DNA of 64,000 nt from Paenibacillus sp. FSL H8-0332 (GCF_037963835.1 NZ_CP150145.1:4526001-4590000), one strand, 5' to 3'. Shown: positions 1 to 8,907, counted from the first letter of the stretch. Numbers and translations are program-made. Notes: generated by a model not told the origin, from the sequence alone.

Positions 1-526
1 AATACCAGAAATTCGTCTCCAGGAAGCTCGGGTCAAAAAACTGCTCAATCGTCACCGCGCCCAGTCTCTCTTCGGTAGCCAGCGTCAGCTTGCCTAATTG
101 CAGCGCATGTGCGGTTGAGAGTCCAAGCGAGGAGAAGTCGGCGGGGGTGCCTTGCTTTTCCACCAGACGGCAATGCGATTCAATCGGTTCAGCCAGATTC
201 AGCTCCCGGAATTCATCCAGCACTGTCCGGTCCGGATTGGTCAGGGAAGGGATGAAGCCGAACAGCTCCATGAAGCACTCGAAGTGCTCTTCAATCTCGC
301 GTCCGCCCCGGGCGCTGTAACCGTCCTTGGCATTGCCCGCCCCATCCATGGAACCGCCGTATACAGCCGATTGCTCCAGAATATGAATATTCCGGCCGGG
401 CATATGCCCGTCGCGGATCAGGAATGCCGCCGCCGACAGGGAGCCGATTCCTCCTCCAACGAGATAAGCCTTGCGTGAAGCGATGCCTTCCTGTACCTGC
501 GGATGAATTCTTTGATATATACCCAT
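1..526 (-). CDS. ohyA: Oleate hydratase, N-terminal part (cut by window edge)
   Basis: FAD-dependent enzyme of the myosin-cross-reactive-antigen family, which hydrates the cis-9 double bond of oleate or palmitoleate to hydroxy fatty acids and is linked to fatty-acid detoxification. The visible 175 residues begin MGIYQRIHPQ, followed by the nucleotide-binding motif VGGGIGSLSAAAF near residue 23, the family segment GGSMDGAGNAKDGYSARGGR and a REIEEHFECFMELF stretch. The start at 526 is an ATG preceded by a purine-rich GGAAGAGGA. The reading frame is still open at base 1, so roughly two thirds of the protein lies outside. The TetR gene immediately upstream on the same strand is a natural candidate regulator. 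Family assignment is firm; substrate preference is not visible. Confidence 0.9.
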   Translation of the reverse strand, partial: MGIYQRIHPQVQEGIASRKAYLVGGGIGSLSAAAFLIRDGHMPGRNIHILEQSAVYGGSMDGAGNAKDGYSARGGREIEEHFECFMELFGFIPSLTNPDRTVLDEFRELNLAEPIESHCRLVEKQGTPADFSSLGLSTAHALQLGKLTLATEERLGAVTIEQFFDPSFLETNFWY

Positions 527-656
527 GTGTCCTCTTCCTTCCATGATCAGGGGATAAGTGCCTGCTAACTGCCTTCACTATACCCGCCGTGAATCAGGGA
601 TTCTATGGACAGCCGGGCGCTACTGTCTAGGGATTACACATCCGCCGGACATTGTG

Positions 657-1265
657 TCATGAATTCACCGGATGAACCGCAGTCTGATAATGCTCAAGCC
701 CACGGGCAATGCATCCGTCCATAATCCGCGATACTTTGTCCACTACCCCGGCCGGATCTGTATTCGCCCCTGCTTTGAGCCAGTGGATCACCTGTTCAAG
801 GATGCCCAGCGTGTAGAAATCGGCTATATCCAGTCTGGCCTGCATTCTCACAGGCTCTGGAATCTGCTCCTGTCCGGGCCACGCCTGCCCGTCCAGCTCC
901 TCCACTACGCTGATCATGACGCGGTAAATCACCCCGTACAGGAACTCTTCCAGATGCTCGCGTCCCAGCGAATGGAAGGTATTCAGACAGATGGTTTTGT
1001 TATTTACGGTGTAGCGCAGGACGCTTAGGAACCCTTGCTTCCAGCCCGCCCAACAGCAGTATTGGTCCAGTCCTTCAATCACTTCTGACTTGTAGATCCA
1101 GCCGAGCAGCTCATAGATATCCTGAAAATGATTATAAAACGTATGGCGGGTCACCCCGCAATCCGCCGTGAGCTGTTGGATCGTTATTTTATTCAGCGGC
1201 CTTGTGAGCATAAGCTTCTTCAGGGACCGGGCTAACGCGTTCTTCGTTAAAAGGGAATTGGACAT
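657..1265 (-). CDS. TetR/AcrR-family transcriptional regulator
   Basis: About 202 residues. The N-terminal helix-turn-helix is clear: KNALARSLKKLMLTRPLNKI followed by TADCGVTRHTFYNHFQDIYEL, the classic TetR recognition helix. The C-terminal ligand/dimer domain resembles the TetR_C type found in DhaS-like regulators. The start is the ATG at 1265, placed behind a good AGGAGG; an open frame continues further upstream without a ribosome site. It lies 130 bp upstream of the oleate hydratase gene on the same strand, so autoregulation and control of ohyA by a fatty-acid-like ligand is a reasonable inference, but no operator was identified. Confidence 0.85.
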   Translation of the reverse strand: MSNSLLTKNALARSLKKLMLTRPLNKITIQQLTADCGVTRHTFYNHFQDIYELLGWIYKSEVIEGLDQYCCWAGWKQGFLSVLRYTVNNKTICLNTFHSLGREHLEEFLYGVIYRVMISVVEELDGQAWPGQEQIPEPVRMQARLDIADFYTLGILEQVIHWLKAGANTDPAGVVDKVSRIMDGCIARGLEHYQTAVHPVNS

Positions 1266-1350
1266 CTCTTCCTCCTGAACATTCGGATTTAATATTCCAA
1301 TTATAACCAATTGCGAGTTTGTTTTCACCCTGCCTGCTCCGCAGCTCTCG

Positions 1351-2091
1351 TTACTCCCGCTCGCCGAGCCGGACCGCATAGGTCTTATATCCTGCTTCGC
1401 TAATCTCCAGGCAGTTCAGCTGCTCCCCGTACACGCAGCCGCCGTCGATGCCTATTTTATCGCCCAGCGGACTGAACCAGACTCCTGCGCCGTCCTGCAT
1501 ATCTACCGTAGAGGTATGGCCGAAGACGACCGTCTTCTCCGTAGAAGTAACAGGATGATTGTAGAAAGGCTCCCGAATCCAGATAAAATCATACTCCCGC
1601 TGGGTCCGCCAGTCGGCAAGGGAAGGATCAATGCCCGCATGAACGAACAGATGGGTCTCCGTCTCATAGTAGTAGGGCAGCGAACCCAGAAAATCCAGAT
1701 GCTCCTTATACTCCGTACGCATGAACCGCTTCATCTCCGTATAATCCCTCCAGCCTGAATCCGGGTGCAGCAGCACCGAATCCCGGCCTCCGCAATAGCT
1801 CAGCAGGGTATGGAATCCCCCATTCGTAATCCAGTGGGTATCCCGCTTATCATCCTCTCCCGCCAGCGCATCGCAGGCCATCTGATCATGGTTCCCCCGC
1901 AGCACAATAACGCCATCTGATTCAGCAAGCCGCTTCACCTGTTCCACGACCGCCCTACTGTCCGGCCCTCTGTCCACATAATCGCCCAGCAGGATCAATT
2001 GATCCCCGGAGGGGTCATACTCCGCCCGGCGGAGCAGCAGGTTGAATTCCTCTATACAGCCGTGAATGTCACTGATCACTAATGTTCTGAT
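1351..2091 (-). CDS. Serine/threonine-phosphatase-like metallophosphoesterase
   Basis: Calcineurin-like phosphoesterase of the bacterial PrpA/ApaH-like class. Metal-binding motifs are all visible: SDIHG near the start, GDYVDRGPDS, RGNHDQM, and later HAGIDPS and FGHTST. Target may be a phosphoprotein or a nucleotide; the sequence does not decide. The start is odd. The first recognised initiation codon in frame is GTG at 2079, but it lies 20 nt from the ribosome site. An AAGGAGG (2100-2106) sits 8 nt from an in-frame ATC at 2089-2091, which gives I/M-RTLVISDIHG, the N-terminus usual for this family. I therefore extend to 2091. The downstream TetR gene begins 85 bp after the stop. Confidence 0.88.
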   Translation of the reverse strand: MRTLVISDIHGCIEEFNLLLRRAEYDPSGDQLILLGDYVDRGPDSRAVVEQVKRLAESDGVIVLRGNHDQMACDALAGEDDKRDTHWITNGGFHTLLSYCGGRDSVLLHPDSGWRDYTEMKRFMRTEYKEHLDFLGSLPYYYETETHLFVHAGIDPSLADWRTQREYDFIWIREPFYNHPVTSTEKTVVFGHTSTVDMQDGAGVWFSPLGDKIGIDGGCVYGEQLNCLEISEAGYKTYAVRLGERE

Positions 2092-2183
2092 GCCGCTCCC
2101 CTCCTTCTTCAGATGAAACTATTATACTATATAAGCATAAGGCGCACTTCATAAGGCATAAGACACACGATTTCCTAAAAACC

Positions 2184-2228
2184 AAAAAAGAGGTTCACCC
2201 GCTAAGCGTTCAGCTTAGCAGGGAACCT
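2184..2228 (-). terminator. Rho-independent terminator of the sigma/DUF1835 gene
   Basis: Long inverted repeat: arms AGGTTC and CCCGCTAAGC pair with GCTTAGCAGGG and GAACCT. On the minus strand it is followed by TTTTTT. It lies 17 bp downstream of the minus-strand stop at 2245. Confidence 0.85.
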
Positions 2229-2244
2229 CCCTCCCGGTTACTTT

Positions 2245-3840
2245 CTATTCCTTCCGCGCGGATGACGGATGCTGTACTGGCTGTTCCGCAGCGCGGTCCC
2301 AGCGCCAGAGGGCATCATGCCCCACCAGATGCAGGCCGCCGTACCATTCATCGATACTTTGCAGCTGTAACCGGTCGGCTGCTCCGGCCAACACCTGCTC
2401 TCCCCATGCAGTCAGCGTAACGCTGCGGTGCAGGAATTCCGGTACTTCCCTGTAATCTGTTAGTTCTGACGCACCCTCAATCTCAAGCAGAGGCTGCTTC
2501 CCGGCCGTAATTGTGCGCAGGACCTTCCAGTATTCCGTATCGCCCATGCCAAGCCGGTGCAGCTCATCCGTAACCTGGCGGAACAGCTTAAGCGGCGTAT
2601 CCATACCATTAGCCACAGCTTGGAGGGTGGTTTGTTCGACAATACCGAGTCCATTCTCTACGGAAGGCAGGCGGGAGAGATGGGCCTTGAAGGCATCATA
2701 GGCATAACTAAGCGCGCCCCCCGCAAGCTCCTCCCTCTTCGCCACAAGCAGATCCGCCAGCTCGCGGGGATCGGCAGCGGCGTAGGCCTCCCACAGCAGG
2801 CTCCCAAGCTGCAGCTCCTTGCGGCCAATATTCCGCCAGGTTCCCGCTAGGGTGCTAAGCTGAGCTTCCGTCAGCTGTCCCAGACCATGGAACAGCTCAA
2901 TCCCGGGGAATTCTCCGATGCAGAGCAGGCTCAGCTTGGTGTTGCCCGGCTTTTGCCCATTGAACCAGTGTAATAGATAGGCCAGCATACTCTGGTCGAA
3001 CAGATCATGCTCGAACCACAGCACCACCTCATCATACTGGCGGAATCCGCTAATCCTCCGCTCCTGCTCCGCACAGCCCGCCAGATATTCAGCTGCCGGA
3101 ATGCCCATCGTGGCCTGTAGCACCTCAGCCCGCAGCAGCCGATTCTGCTGTGCCGCCGGATCTATGAATATCGGCCCCGCCGAATAGATTTCTCTCCACA
3201 CCAGCACCTCCCCCTGGACAATTCCCTGCTTCAACTTATCTCCCACCGTGTCACCATTCACAATATGCAGCATACGTGCTCCCCCTTCATGTAATAGATG
3301 AAATGCAGCAGCCAGATCGGCAACAGGTAAAGCGCCCTTCAGCTTTCGTCTGCCGTCATACAGCCTTTTCTTCAGCGTAGCGACGGGAAGACCCAGATAC
3401 ACGGAAATCTCCTGAAGCGAATACCCGTAAAAGTAGAACAATTGCAGCGGTACCCGCAGCTTGGCGGACAATTCCGCCACTGACCTGTGCAGCACCTGTG
3501 TCCATTCCCGGTATTCAACAATCTCCGCTGCGCCGGGGGATGATCCGGCAACCTGCTCCGCTGCCTCCAGAGGCAGAATTGTCTCTGTCTTACGCCGCAG
3601 CAGCCGGTGGCATTGTCTGACCACGATCGTTTTGAACCATCCCGGGAACGCGGCCGGCTCCTGAAGGCTGCCAAGATTCATATACGCCTCCAGCAAGGCT
3701 TCCTGCACCGCGTCTTCCGCAAGCTGCACATCGCTGAGCATATCGTAGGCCACTACGTAAGCCATCCCCCGCACATGCCCGCTAAGCTCCCGGAAGGCTT
3801 CGGCGTCACCCTTCTGCGCTTGTTCAATCCACTGTTGCAT
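2245..3840 (-). CDS. ECF-type sigma factor fused to DUF1835-like domain
   Basis: About 531 residues, far longer than a normal ECF sigma factor (roughly 170-200). The N-terminal part has sigma region 2 (AEDAVQEALLEAYMNLGSL, then FPGWFKTIVVRQCHRLLRRK) and region 4 (LSAKLRVPLQLFYFYGYSLQ, then TLKKRLYDGRRKLKG). From about residue 190 a second module begins at MLHIVNGDTVGDKLK and continues VWREIYSAGP, with WFEHDLFDQ and FNG, which matches the DUF1835 family; a helical C-terminal part follows. The start chosen is the ATG at 3840, 10 nt behind GAGGT; an ATG six codons upstream has no ribosome site. A terminator follows the gene. No anti-sigma gene is adjacent, so the fused domain may control the sigma module. 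Function of DUF1835 is unknown. Confidence 0.85.
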   Translation of the reverse strand: MQQWIEQAQKGDAEAFRELSGHVRGMAYVVAYDMLSDVQLAEDAVQEALLEAYMNLGSLQEPAAFPGWFKTIVVRQCHRLLRRKTETILPLEAAEQVAGSSPGAAEIVEYREWTQVLHRSVAELSAKLRVPLQLFYFYGYSLQEISVYLGLPVATLKKRLYDGRRKLKGALPVADLAAAFHLLHEGGARMLHIVNGDTVGDKLKQGIVQGEVLVWREIYSAGPIFIDPAAQQNRLLRAEVLQATMGIPAAEYLAGCAEQERRISGFRQYDEVVLWFEHDLFDQSMLAYLLHWFNGQKPGNTKLSLLCIGEFPGIELFHGLGQLTEAQLSTLAGTWRNIGRKELQLGSLLWEAYAAADPRELADLLVAKREELAGGALSYAYDAFKAHLSRLPSVENGLGIVEQTTLQAVANGMDTPLKLFRQVTDELHRLGMGDTEYWKVLRTITAGKQPLLEIEGASELTDYREVPEFLHRSVTLTAWGEQVLAGAADRLQLQSIDEWYGGLHLVGHDALWRWDRAAEQPVQHPSSARKE

Positions 3841-3990
3841 CCGTCTACCGAACCTCATTTCTGTAAGTGTTTATCACGTTACATTACTAAGTGCCATGCA
3901 GGGCGAAAAAGGTTACAAATAAGGCTCCAGATCAGAACGAATCCACCCGTTTCACAGCCTAAATTAATTGACCAGTGTTAGGTTTATATT

Positions 3991-4010
3991 TTGAAAAATT
4001 AAATTTTCAA
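3991..4010. promoter_or_regulatory. Near-palindrome in AT-rich leader of the SLH gene
   Basis: Arms TTGAAAA and TTTTCAA around a 6-nt centre, inside a very AT-rich stretch (about 3980-4070) just upstream of the TTG start of the SLH protein. It is likely part of the promoter or an operator; no clear -35/-10 pair was fixed. Confidence 0.35.
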
Positions 4011-4095
4011 AAACTAAATTTATTTAAATTAATTTTTAATAATATGTGTTAATATTATTTCATTTAGCCAATACAAACTATCAGGAGGCGTTACA

Positions 4096-6267
4096 TTGAA
4101 CCATAGACCCGGCAAGCTTCTTCTTTCCACACTCATGATAGCAACCACACTATTCACTCCGCTGGGAACTGCTCTCGGTGCTTCGGCACCTTCGTTAACA
4201 GGCATCACAGGCCACTGGGCACAGGGCGAGGTTACAGATTGGGTTGAAAAAGGCTTCATTCAGGGATACGCCGACGGCAGCTTCAAACCGGACAACAGTC
4301 TGAAAAGATCAGAATTCATGGCGCTCATCAACCGTGCCTTCGGATTCACCGAGACGGCACCTGTGGCCTATAAGGATCTCTCTGCAAGCAACTGGGCGTA
4401 CACCGAGGTTGCCAAAGCGGTAAAAGCCGGATATATCAGCGGATATTCAGATGGTACCATCGGTACCGGCAAGACGATCAGCAGACAGGAAGCCGCAGTA
4501 ATCATCAACCGGTTGTTGAAGCTGGATGCCGCTAAGACCGGTGCTCTTTTCAGCGATTCCAAGGATATTGCCGCCTGGGCACTGGATTCTGTCAACGCCG
4601 TGGCTGCGGCAGGAGTCATGAAGGGTTACTCCGAAGATAACAGCTTCAGACCTGGCAGGGATATTACCCGCGCGGAAGCCGTAGTGTCCTTAACACGCAC
4701 CAAAGTTATTGAGGAGGCTCCGGCTATTACTCCTGGGAATGGTGGAGGCACACCTTCAGCAACCACTTCACCGACAGTTAGACCAACCGTCACACCAACT
4801 GCTACACCTACCCCTGTTCGAAGCACCTTTGTCCCTGCCGATCCAACGTCTACGCCTACAGCTACACCAGTAACGACACCAACACCTGAAGTTACACCTA
4901 CACCAGAACCTTCACCAGTTCCTACACCAGCACCTACTCCTGATCCGGGTGATACGTCAGCCCCTCTACTTACCAGTGTGACCCTTGGAGCGGTTACTGT
5001 AGGAGATAATGTATACGGAACAAGCAACGAAGCGGGTTATTTGTATCTGGTCCCTTCCACAGTTGTCGGAACTACAACGGATCTGGAAGCTTCCATTCAT
5101 GCTGCTCTGGGTAAAAAGCTGGCGGTAACCGCCTCCGTCTATTCCCCGCTGAATACGCAGGGTCTGCCCGCCGGTCATTATGTTGTGTATGCTGTAGATG
5201 GCTCCGGCAATATCTCGGCCCCTTCCAGCACGATTGAGGTTAAAGCGATTGAGCTGACTATAGGGCTTCCCGCCTCCTTGACGGAGTCCAAAACCTATGA
5301 CGGCACTGCCTCAGCAGCAGTAACCGCAAATTCGCTGACCGGTGTGCTTAGCGGTGACGATGTTGAAGTGCAGGCCTCTGCTTCCTACAGCAGCGCGGCG
5401 CTTGGGGTTAACAAGACGATAACCGTTACCTATTCAATAAGCGGAGCACAAGCAGCCAGCTATCTTGCACCCGCTCCCTATATCGTGAATACGGGCAGCA
5501 TCGCACTCCATCCATTAACCATCGAAGCTCCGAATTTGACCTTGGCGAAGTTCAAGGACGGAACCACGGCAGCAGCGGTGACTCCAGGACAGCTTATTGG
5601 GGTAGTTCCCGGGGAAAATGTCACTGTGAGCGCCGTTGCCAACTATGACACATCATCCATTGGGACGAACAAGACCATAACTGTAGTCTATACACTTAGC
5701 GGAGCAGATGCAGGCAATTATATAGCACCTGCGAGCTACATTGTCACTAACGGGGAAATTGACCGGGATCAGATCACACGCTCCAGAGTCTATGACGGAA
5801 CTACCGCAGCGGCAGTGATTGTCGGTGCTGTAACCGGTGATATCGACGGGGATGATGTAACCGTGCATGCCGCCGGGACCTACGACACTCCTAACGCGGG
5901 AGTGAACAAAATCATCACCATCTCCTACACCTTAACAGGAGCAGATGCAGGTAACTATTCTCCACCTGTCAGCTATACCATTAACACAGGTATTATTACT
6001 GCCTTGCAGCTCGACATTACAGCACCAGTAATCACAGAATCCAAGACCTACGATGGAAATACATCGGCCCAGATCACTCCAGGTACCCTGATCGGAGTCA
6101 TTCCTGGCGATGATGTCACAGTCAGTGCAACAGCAGCTTACAACGATGCTGCTGTCGGCAGCGGCAAACTCATCACTGTGGTCTACACCTTATCCGGCGA
6201 AGATGCCGGCAACTACTTGGCACCCGGTAATTACATGATCTCAACAGGTGCGATTGTAGCGCCTTAG
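4096..6267 (+). CDS. Secreted SLH-domain protein with four MBG/YDG-type repeats
   Basis: A 723-residue cell-surface protein. Signal peptide at about 1-29, ending LGTALGAS. Three S-layer homology motifs follow at about 36-80, 93-138 and 152-198, each with the GY.DG.F.P or similar core and an (T/S)R.E pattern; these bind pyruvylated secondary wall polymer. A Pro/Thr linker covers about 210-290. The C-terminal half (about 386-723) consists of four tandem repeats of about 84 residues, each with YDGTT/DGTT, GDDV.V.A, NK.ITV.Y, and GADAGNY.(A/P)P; these look like MBG/YDG immunoglobulin-like modules. The start is TTG at 4096, 7 nt behind AGGAGG. A terminator follows. The partner or ligand is unknown; an adhesin or stalk role is likely. 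Confidence 0.88.
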   Translation: MNHRPGKLLLSTLMIATTLFTPLGTALGASAPSLTGITGHWAQGEVTDWVEKGFIQGYADGSFKPDNSLKRSEFMALINRAFGFTETAPVAYKDLSASNWAYTEVAKAVKAGYISGYSDGTIGTGKTISRQEAAVIINRLLKLDAAKTGALFSDSKDIAAWALDSVNAVAAAGVMKGYSEDNSFRPGRDITRAEAVVSLTRTKVIEEAPAITPGNGGGTPSATTSPTVRPTVTPTATPTPVRSTFVPADPTSTPTATPVTTPTPEVTPTPEPSPVPTPAPTPDPGDTSAPLLTSVTLGAVTVGDNVYGTSNEAGYLYLVPSTVVGTTTDLEASIHAALGKKLAVTASVYSPLNTQGLPAGHYVVYAVDGSGNISAPSSTIEVKAIELTIGLPASLTESKTYDGTASAAVTANSLTGVLSGDDVEVQASASYSSAALGVNKTITVTYSISGAQAASYLAPAPYIVNTGSIALHPLTIEAPNLTLAKFKDGTTAAAVTPGQLIGVVPGENVTVSAVANYDTSSIGTNKTITVVYTLSGADAGNYIAPASYIVTNGEIDRDQITRSRVYDGTTAAAVIVGAVTGDIDGDDVTVHAAGTYDTPNAGVNKIITISYTLTGADAGNYSPPVSYTINTGIITALQLDITAPVITESKTYDGNTSAQITPGTLIGVIPGDDVTVSATAAYNDAAVGSGKLITVVYTLSGEDAGNYLAPGNYMISTGAIVAP

Positions 6268-6297
6268 GCAGAGATCTGTGAACACATGGTAAAAGAT

Positions 6298-6346
6298 AAA
6301 AGCGTCCCGCAAGCCGCGAACTGGCTGGTTGGGGCGCTTTTTGTTA
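6298..6346 (+). terminator. Terminator after SLH gene
   Basis: Arms AAAAGCG and CGCTTTT enclose a second small hairpin (AGCC...GGCT) and are followed by TTTTTGTT on the plus strand, 30 bp after the SLH stop. Confidence 0.75.
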
Positions 6347-6373
6347 TGGTTGGCTGTCGCTGGTTAGCGTAGG

Positions 6374-6913
6374 CTACAAGTCAGTAATGAATTCGGGCGG
6401 AATATAGTCCGCGAGCCAAATATTATGATTTCCGTGGTAGAACATGATTCCTTCCTGTGCGGCCCGCCCGGCATCGATGGTTAAAATCACAGGGCTTGAG
6501 TCCTTGCGTCCTCCCACCAGCTTGGCTGTATCCGTATCCACCGAGAAATGAACATACTGCCTCTTCATCGGTTTCAGGCCTTCATGCAGAATCGTCTCCA
6601 CCCATTGCCTGGCTGTACCGTGGTACAGAATGGGGGGCGGAGTTTCATTTTGCTTGATTATTTTTTGCGGGACAGAGTGACCATACAACGCCCTTATTCT
6701 GCCCTCCGCAAGCTCATGCCGCTCCTTATCCGATGCTGCGATCATCTTGTCCAGATCCTCTGCACCAACCGATTCCCACTTCTTGTCCTGATGCAGCGAG
6801 TGGAGCAGTTGTTCAATATCCACCCATCCTTGTTCATCCAACTCCAGTTCATATTCCCACGGTGCGTGACGCAGGGCGTAGGAGACCTCTTTGCTGAGCT
6901 TTGCATAATCCAT
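6374..6913 (-). CDS. kptA: RNA 2'-phosphotransferase (Tpt1/KptA family)
   Basis: NAD-dependent enzyme that removes an internal 2'-phosphate from RNA, giving ADP-ribose 1'',2''-cyclic phosphate. About 179 residues. Family landmarks are LSKEVSYALRHAP at the N-terminus (conserved Arg-His), GWVDIEQLL, ILYHGTARQWVETIL, VHFSVDTDTAKLVGGRK, and LTIDAGRAAQEGIMFYHG. The start is the ATG at 6913, 9 nt behind GGAGGG; a longer frame reaching 6961 lacks a ribosome site. Bacteria lack the tRNA-splicing pathway of yeast Tpt1, so its natural RNA substrate here is unclear. It appears to be a single-gene unit. Confidence 0.9.
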   Translation of the reverse strand: MDYAKLSKEVSYALRHAPWEYELELDEQGWVDIEQLLHSLHQDKKWESVGAEDLDKMIAASDKERHELAEGRIRALYGHSVPQKIIKQNETPPPILYHGTARQWVETILHEGLKPMKRQYVHFSVDTDTAKLVGGRKDSSPVILTIDAGRAAQEGIMFYHGNHNIWLADYIPPEFITDL

Positions 6914-7115
6914 TGGCTTTAGCCCTCCATATTCACTTGGCATTGTTGTTAGTTGTCCCAATCATCGATTGTTACGAGTTTAGCCTAGTTTAGCATATGG
7001 GGAGCTTCCGGCATAACCATGAGCAAGGGCAGCTTATAAGGCGGATATGGCGAAGCACGCTTACTCAGAAGCCGCTATGTAACCGGATTCCGCTTGATTA
7101 GGAGCCGAAAAGACG

Positions 7116-7141
7116 CAAAAAGCCGCCCCTCTAGGGGGCGG
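7116..7141 (-). terminator. Terminator of the dacF-spoIIA-sigF operon
   Basis: GC-rich hairpin GCCGCCCC / GGGGCGGC with loop TCTAG, followed on the minus strand by TTTTTG. It lies about 125 bp beyond the sigF stop. Confidence 0.8.
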
Positions 7142-7267
7142 CCCGCCTTGCACCCGTCACTGTACATCACATACTTAACCTCGCTAAGCACTACAGTTAA
7201 CCCGACTGCTGTATCGAACTTACTGAGCTGCGGCAGTATCAGCCGAGACGCGCTGTAACTTCCACCC

Positions 7268-8023
7268 TTACTGCGCAATCTGCTCGCGGATGTTCGCGAG
7301 GATCTTCTTCTCCAGCCGCGACACCTGCACCTGCGAGATGCCGAGGCGGCTGGCGACTTCGGACTGGGTCTGATCGCGGTAATAACGCAGATACACGATC
7401 AGACGCTCGCGCTCGGTTAGAGCACCGATGGCCTCGTTCAAGGCCAGCTTGTCGAACCAGCGCTCCTGCGACTCGTCGGCGATCTGGTCGATCAGCGTGA
7501 TCGGATCGCCATCGTTCTCGAAGACGGTCTCGTGGATCGAAGTCGGCGGCTTGTTGGCCTCCTGGGCGAAGACGATTTCTTCGGGTGTGACGCCCAGCGC
7601 TTCGGCCACTTCACCGATGGTCGGGAGGCGGTCGAGCGTTTTGGACATCTCATCCTTCATCTTACGCACCTTGTTGGCCATTTCCTTCAGCGAGCGGCTG
7701 ACCTTGAGCGTACCGTCATCGCGGAGGAACCGCTGAATCTCGCCGATAATCATCGGCACCGCATAGGTGGAGAACTTGACCTCATAGCTGAGGTCGAATT
7801 TATCAACGGACTTCAGCAGCCCGATACAGCCGATCTGGAACAAATCATCCGGTTCATACCCGCGGTTCATAAACCGCTGCACCACCGACCAGACGAGACG
7901 GATATTGCAGTTGACCAGCGTGTCGCGGGCCGTATGGTCCCCGGCTTGACTGAGCGCGATTAGACGTTTGACCTCCGCATCGTCCAAATAGGTCGGCGGA
8001 GCTTTTTTCGACTCTGCTTCCAT
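7268..8023 (-). CDS. sigF: Sporulation sigma factor SigF (SpoIIAC)
   Basis: Forespore-specific sigma-F, first compartment-specific sigma factor of sporulation, held inactive by SpoIIAB until septation. At 251 residues it is of normal length. Visible are region 2 (VNCNIRLVWSVVQRFMNRGYEPDDLFQIG then KSVDKFDLSYEVKFSTYAVP, IIGEIQRFLRDDGT), region 3 (VSRSLKEMANKVRKM, PTIGEVAEALGV) and region 4 (LTERERLIVYLRYYRDQTQS then EVASRLGISQVQVSRLEKKIL). It is the last gene of the spoIIA operon, 11 bp after spoIIAB. A strong hairpin terminator follows. Confidence 0.97.
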   Translation of the reverse strand: MEAESKKAPPTYLDDAEVKRLIALSQAGDHTARDTLVNCNIRLVWSVVQRFMNRGYEPDDLFQIGCIGLLKSVDKFDLSYEVKFSTYAVPMIIGEIQRFLRDDGTLKVSRSLKEMANKVRKMKDEMSKTLDRLPTIGEVAEALGVTPEEIVFAQEANKPPTSIHETVFENDGDPITLIDQIADESQERWFDKLALNEAIGALTERERLIVYLRYYRDQTQSEVASRLGISQVQVSRLEKKILANIREQIAQ

Positions 8024-8034
8024 GGCTCCAACCC

Positions 8035-8490
8035 CTAATTGTATAAAGCTTTTTTCGAGACGATGGTTTTCTTCATGGAGATTGAGGTTCCGCGTCCCGG
8101 TTCACTGGTTACCTCGAAATGATCCATGAAATTCTCCATAATGGTGAAGCCCATACCCGACCGCTCCAGCTCCGGCTTCGAGGTATATAGCGGCTGCTGG
8201 GCCAGCTCCAGATCCTCAATGCCCCGGCCCTTATCCTCAATCGTCAGATGCACGGTCTCATTGTCGAGCGAAGCGGATATGCTGACAATGCCTGTGGAAT
8301 CGCTGTCGTACCCGTGGATAATACAGTTGGTGACGGCCTCCGAGACTACCGTCTTCAGGTCATTCAGCTCCTCCATCGTCGGGTCGAGCCGGGAGACAAA
8401 GGCGGCTACCACGACACGCGCAAACGATTCATTTTCCGACAGCGCGGCAAACTGGACACTCATGAAGTTACGAGCTTCGCTACTAGTCAT
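8035..8490 (-). CDS. spoIIAB: Anti-sigma F factor / serine kinase SpoIIAB
   Basis: GHKL-ATPase fold protein that binds and inhibits sigma-F and phosphorylates SpoIIAA. Motifs: N-box [18 protein letters not shown]1 box [10 protein letters not shown], and G2 [16 protein letters not shown], plus [10 protein letters not shown]. 151 residues, slightly longer at the N-terminus than B. subtilis. Its ATG overlaps the spoIIAA stop by 4 nt (ATGA), indicating translational coupling and equal dosage with the anti-anti-sigma factor. Confidence 0.97.
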   Translation of the reverse strand: MTSSEARNFMSVQFAALSENESFARVVVAAFVSRLDPTMEELNDLKTVVSEAVTNCIIHGYDSDSTGIVSISASLDNETVHLTIEDKGRGIEDLELAQQPLYTSKPELERSGMGFTIMENFMDHFEVTSEPGRGTSISMKKTIVSKKALYN

Positions 8491-8840
8491 AACGCAACCT
8501 CCAAATCCGAGAGTGCGGCGCTCTCGTCGTCATATAGGGGCATGATTTTGAACAGGCCTGACATTTCCAGCAGGCGCTTCACGGGCGCTGTGGCATCGCA
8601 GACTGCCATCTTGCCGCCTTTGCTGCGGATCAGCTTGTACCTTCCCAGAATGACTCCGAGGCCCGAGCTGTCCATGAACTGCAGCTCCTTCAGGCTGAGG
8701 ATCAGATGCTCCACCTGACCCCGCATAATCGCTTCATCCATATCCATACGTACATAATCGGCTGCGTGATGATCCAGTTCCCCGGACAACCGGACAATCA
8801 GCACACCCCGGTGATGCTCCATCTCCACATGAGAATTCAT
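8487..8840 (-). CDS. spoIIAA: Anti-sigma F factor antagonist SpoIIAA
   Basis: STAS-domain protein that, when dephosphorylated by SpoIIE, captures SpoIIAB and frees sigma-F. About 117 residues. The phosphorylatable serine sits in the canonical [19 protein letters not shown] motif; N-terminal [15 protein letters not shown] and C-terminal [15 protein letters not shown] are typical. The start is the ATG at 8840 behind GAGGAGAG; an in-frame extension to 8924 has no ribosome site. Confidence 0.96.
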   Translation of the reverse strand: MNSHVEMEHHRGVLIVRLSGELDHHAADYVRMDMDEAIMRGQVEHLILSLKELQFMDSSGLGVILGRYKLIRSKGGKMAVCDATAPVKRLLEMSGLFKIMPLYDDESAALSDLEVAL

Positions 8841-8907
8841 ACTTGCCACTCTCCTCTTCGTTGCTTGGACAACCGCCCTGTAACAATTTCTTTCCCCTAC
8901 AAGGACA

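Noticed and set aside
4626-5027. 133-codon minus-strand ORF inside the SLH gene
   Set aside because: Mirror of the Pro/Thr linker codons; Gly/Val-rich without a ribosome site.
7075-7278. 67-codon minus-strand ORF after sigF
   Set aside because: It contains the sigF terminator hairpin, overlaps the end of sigF and has no ribosome site.
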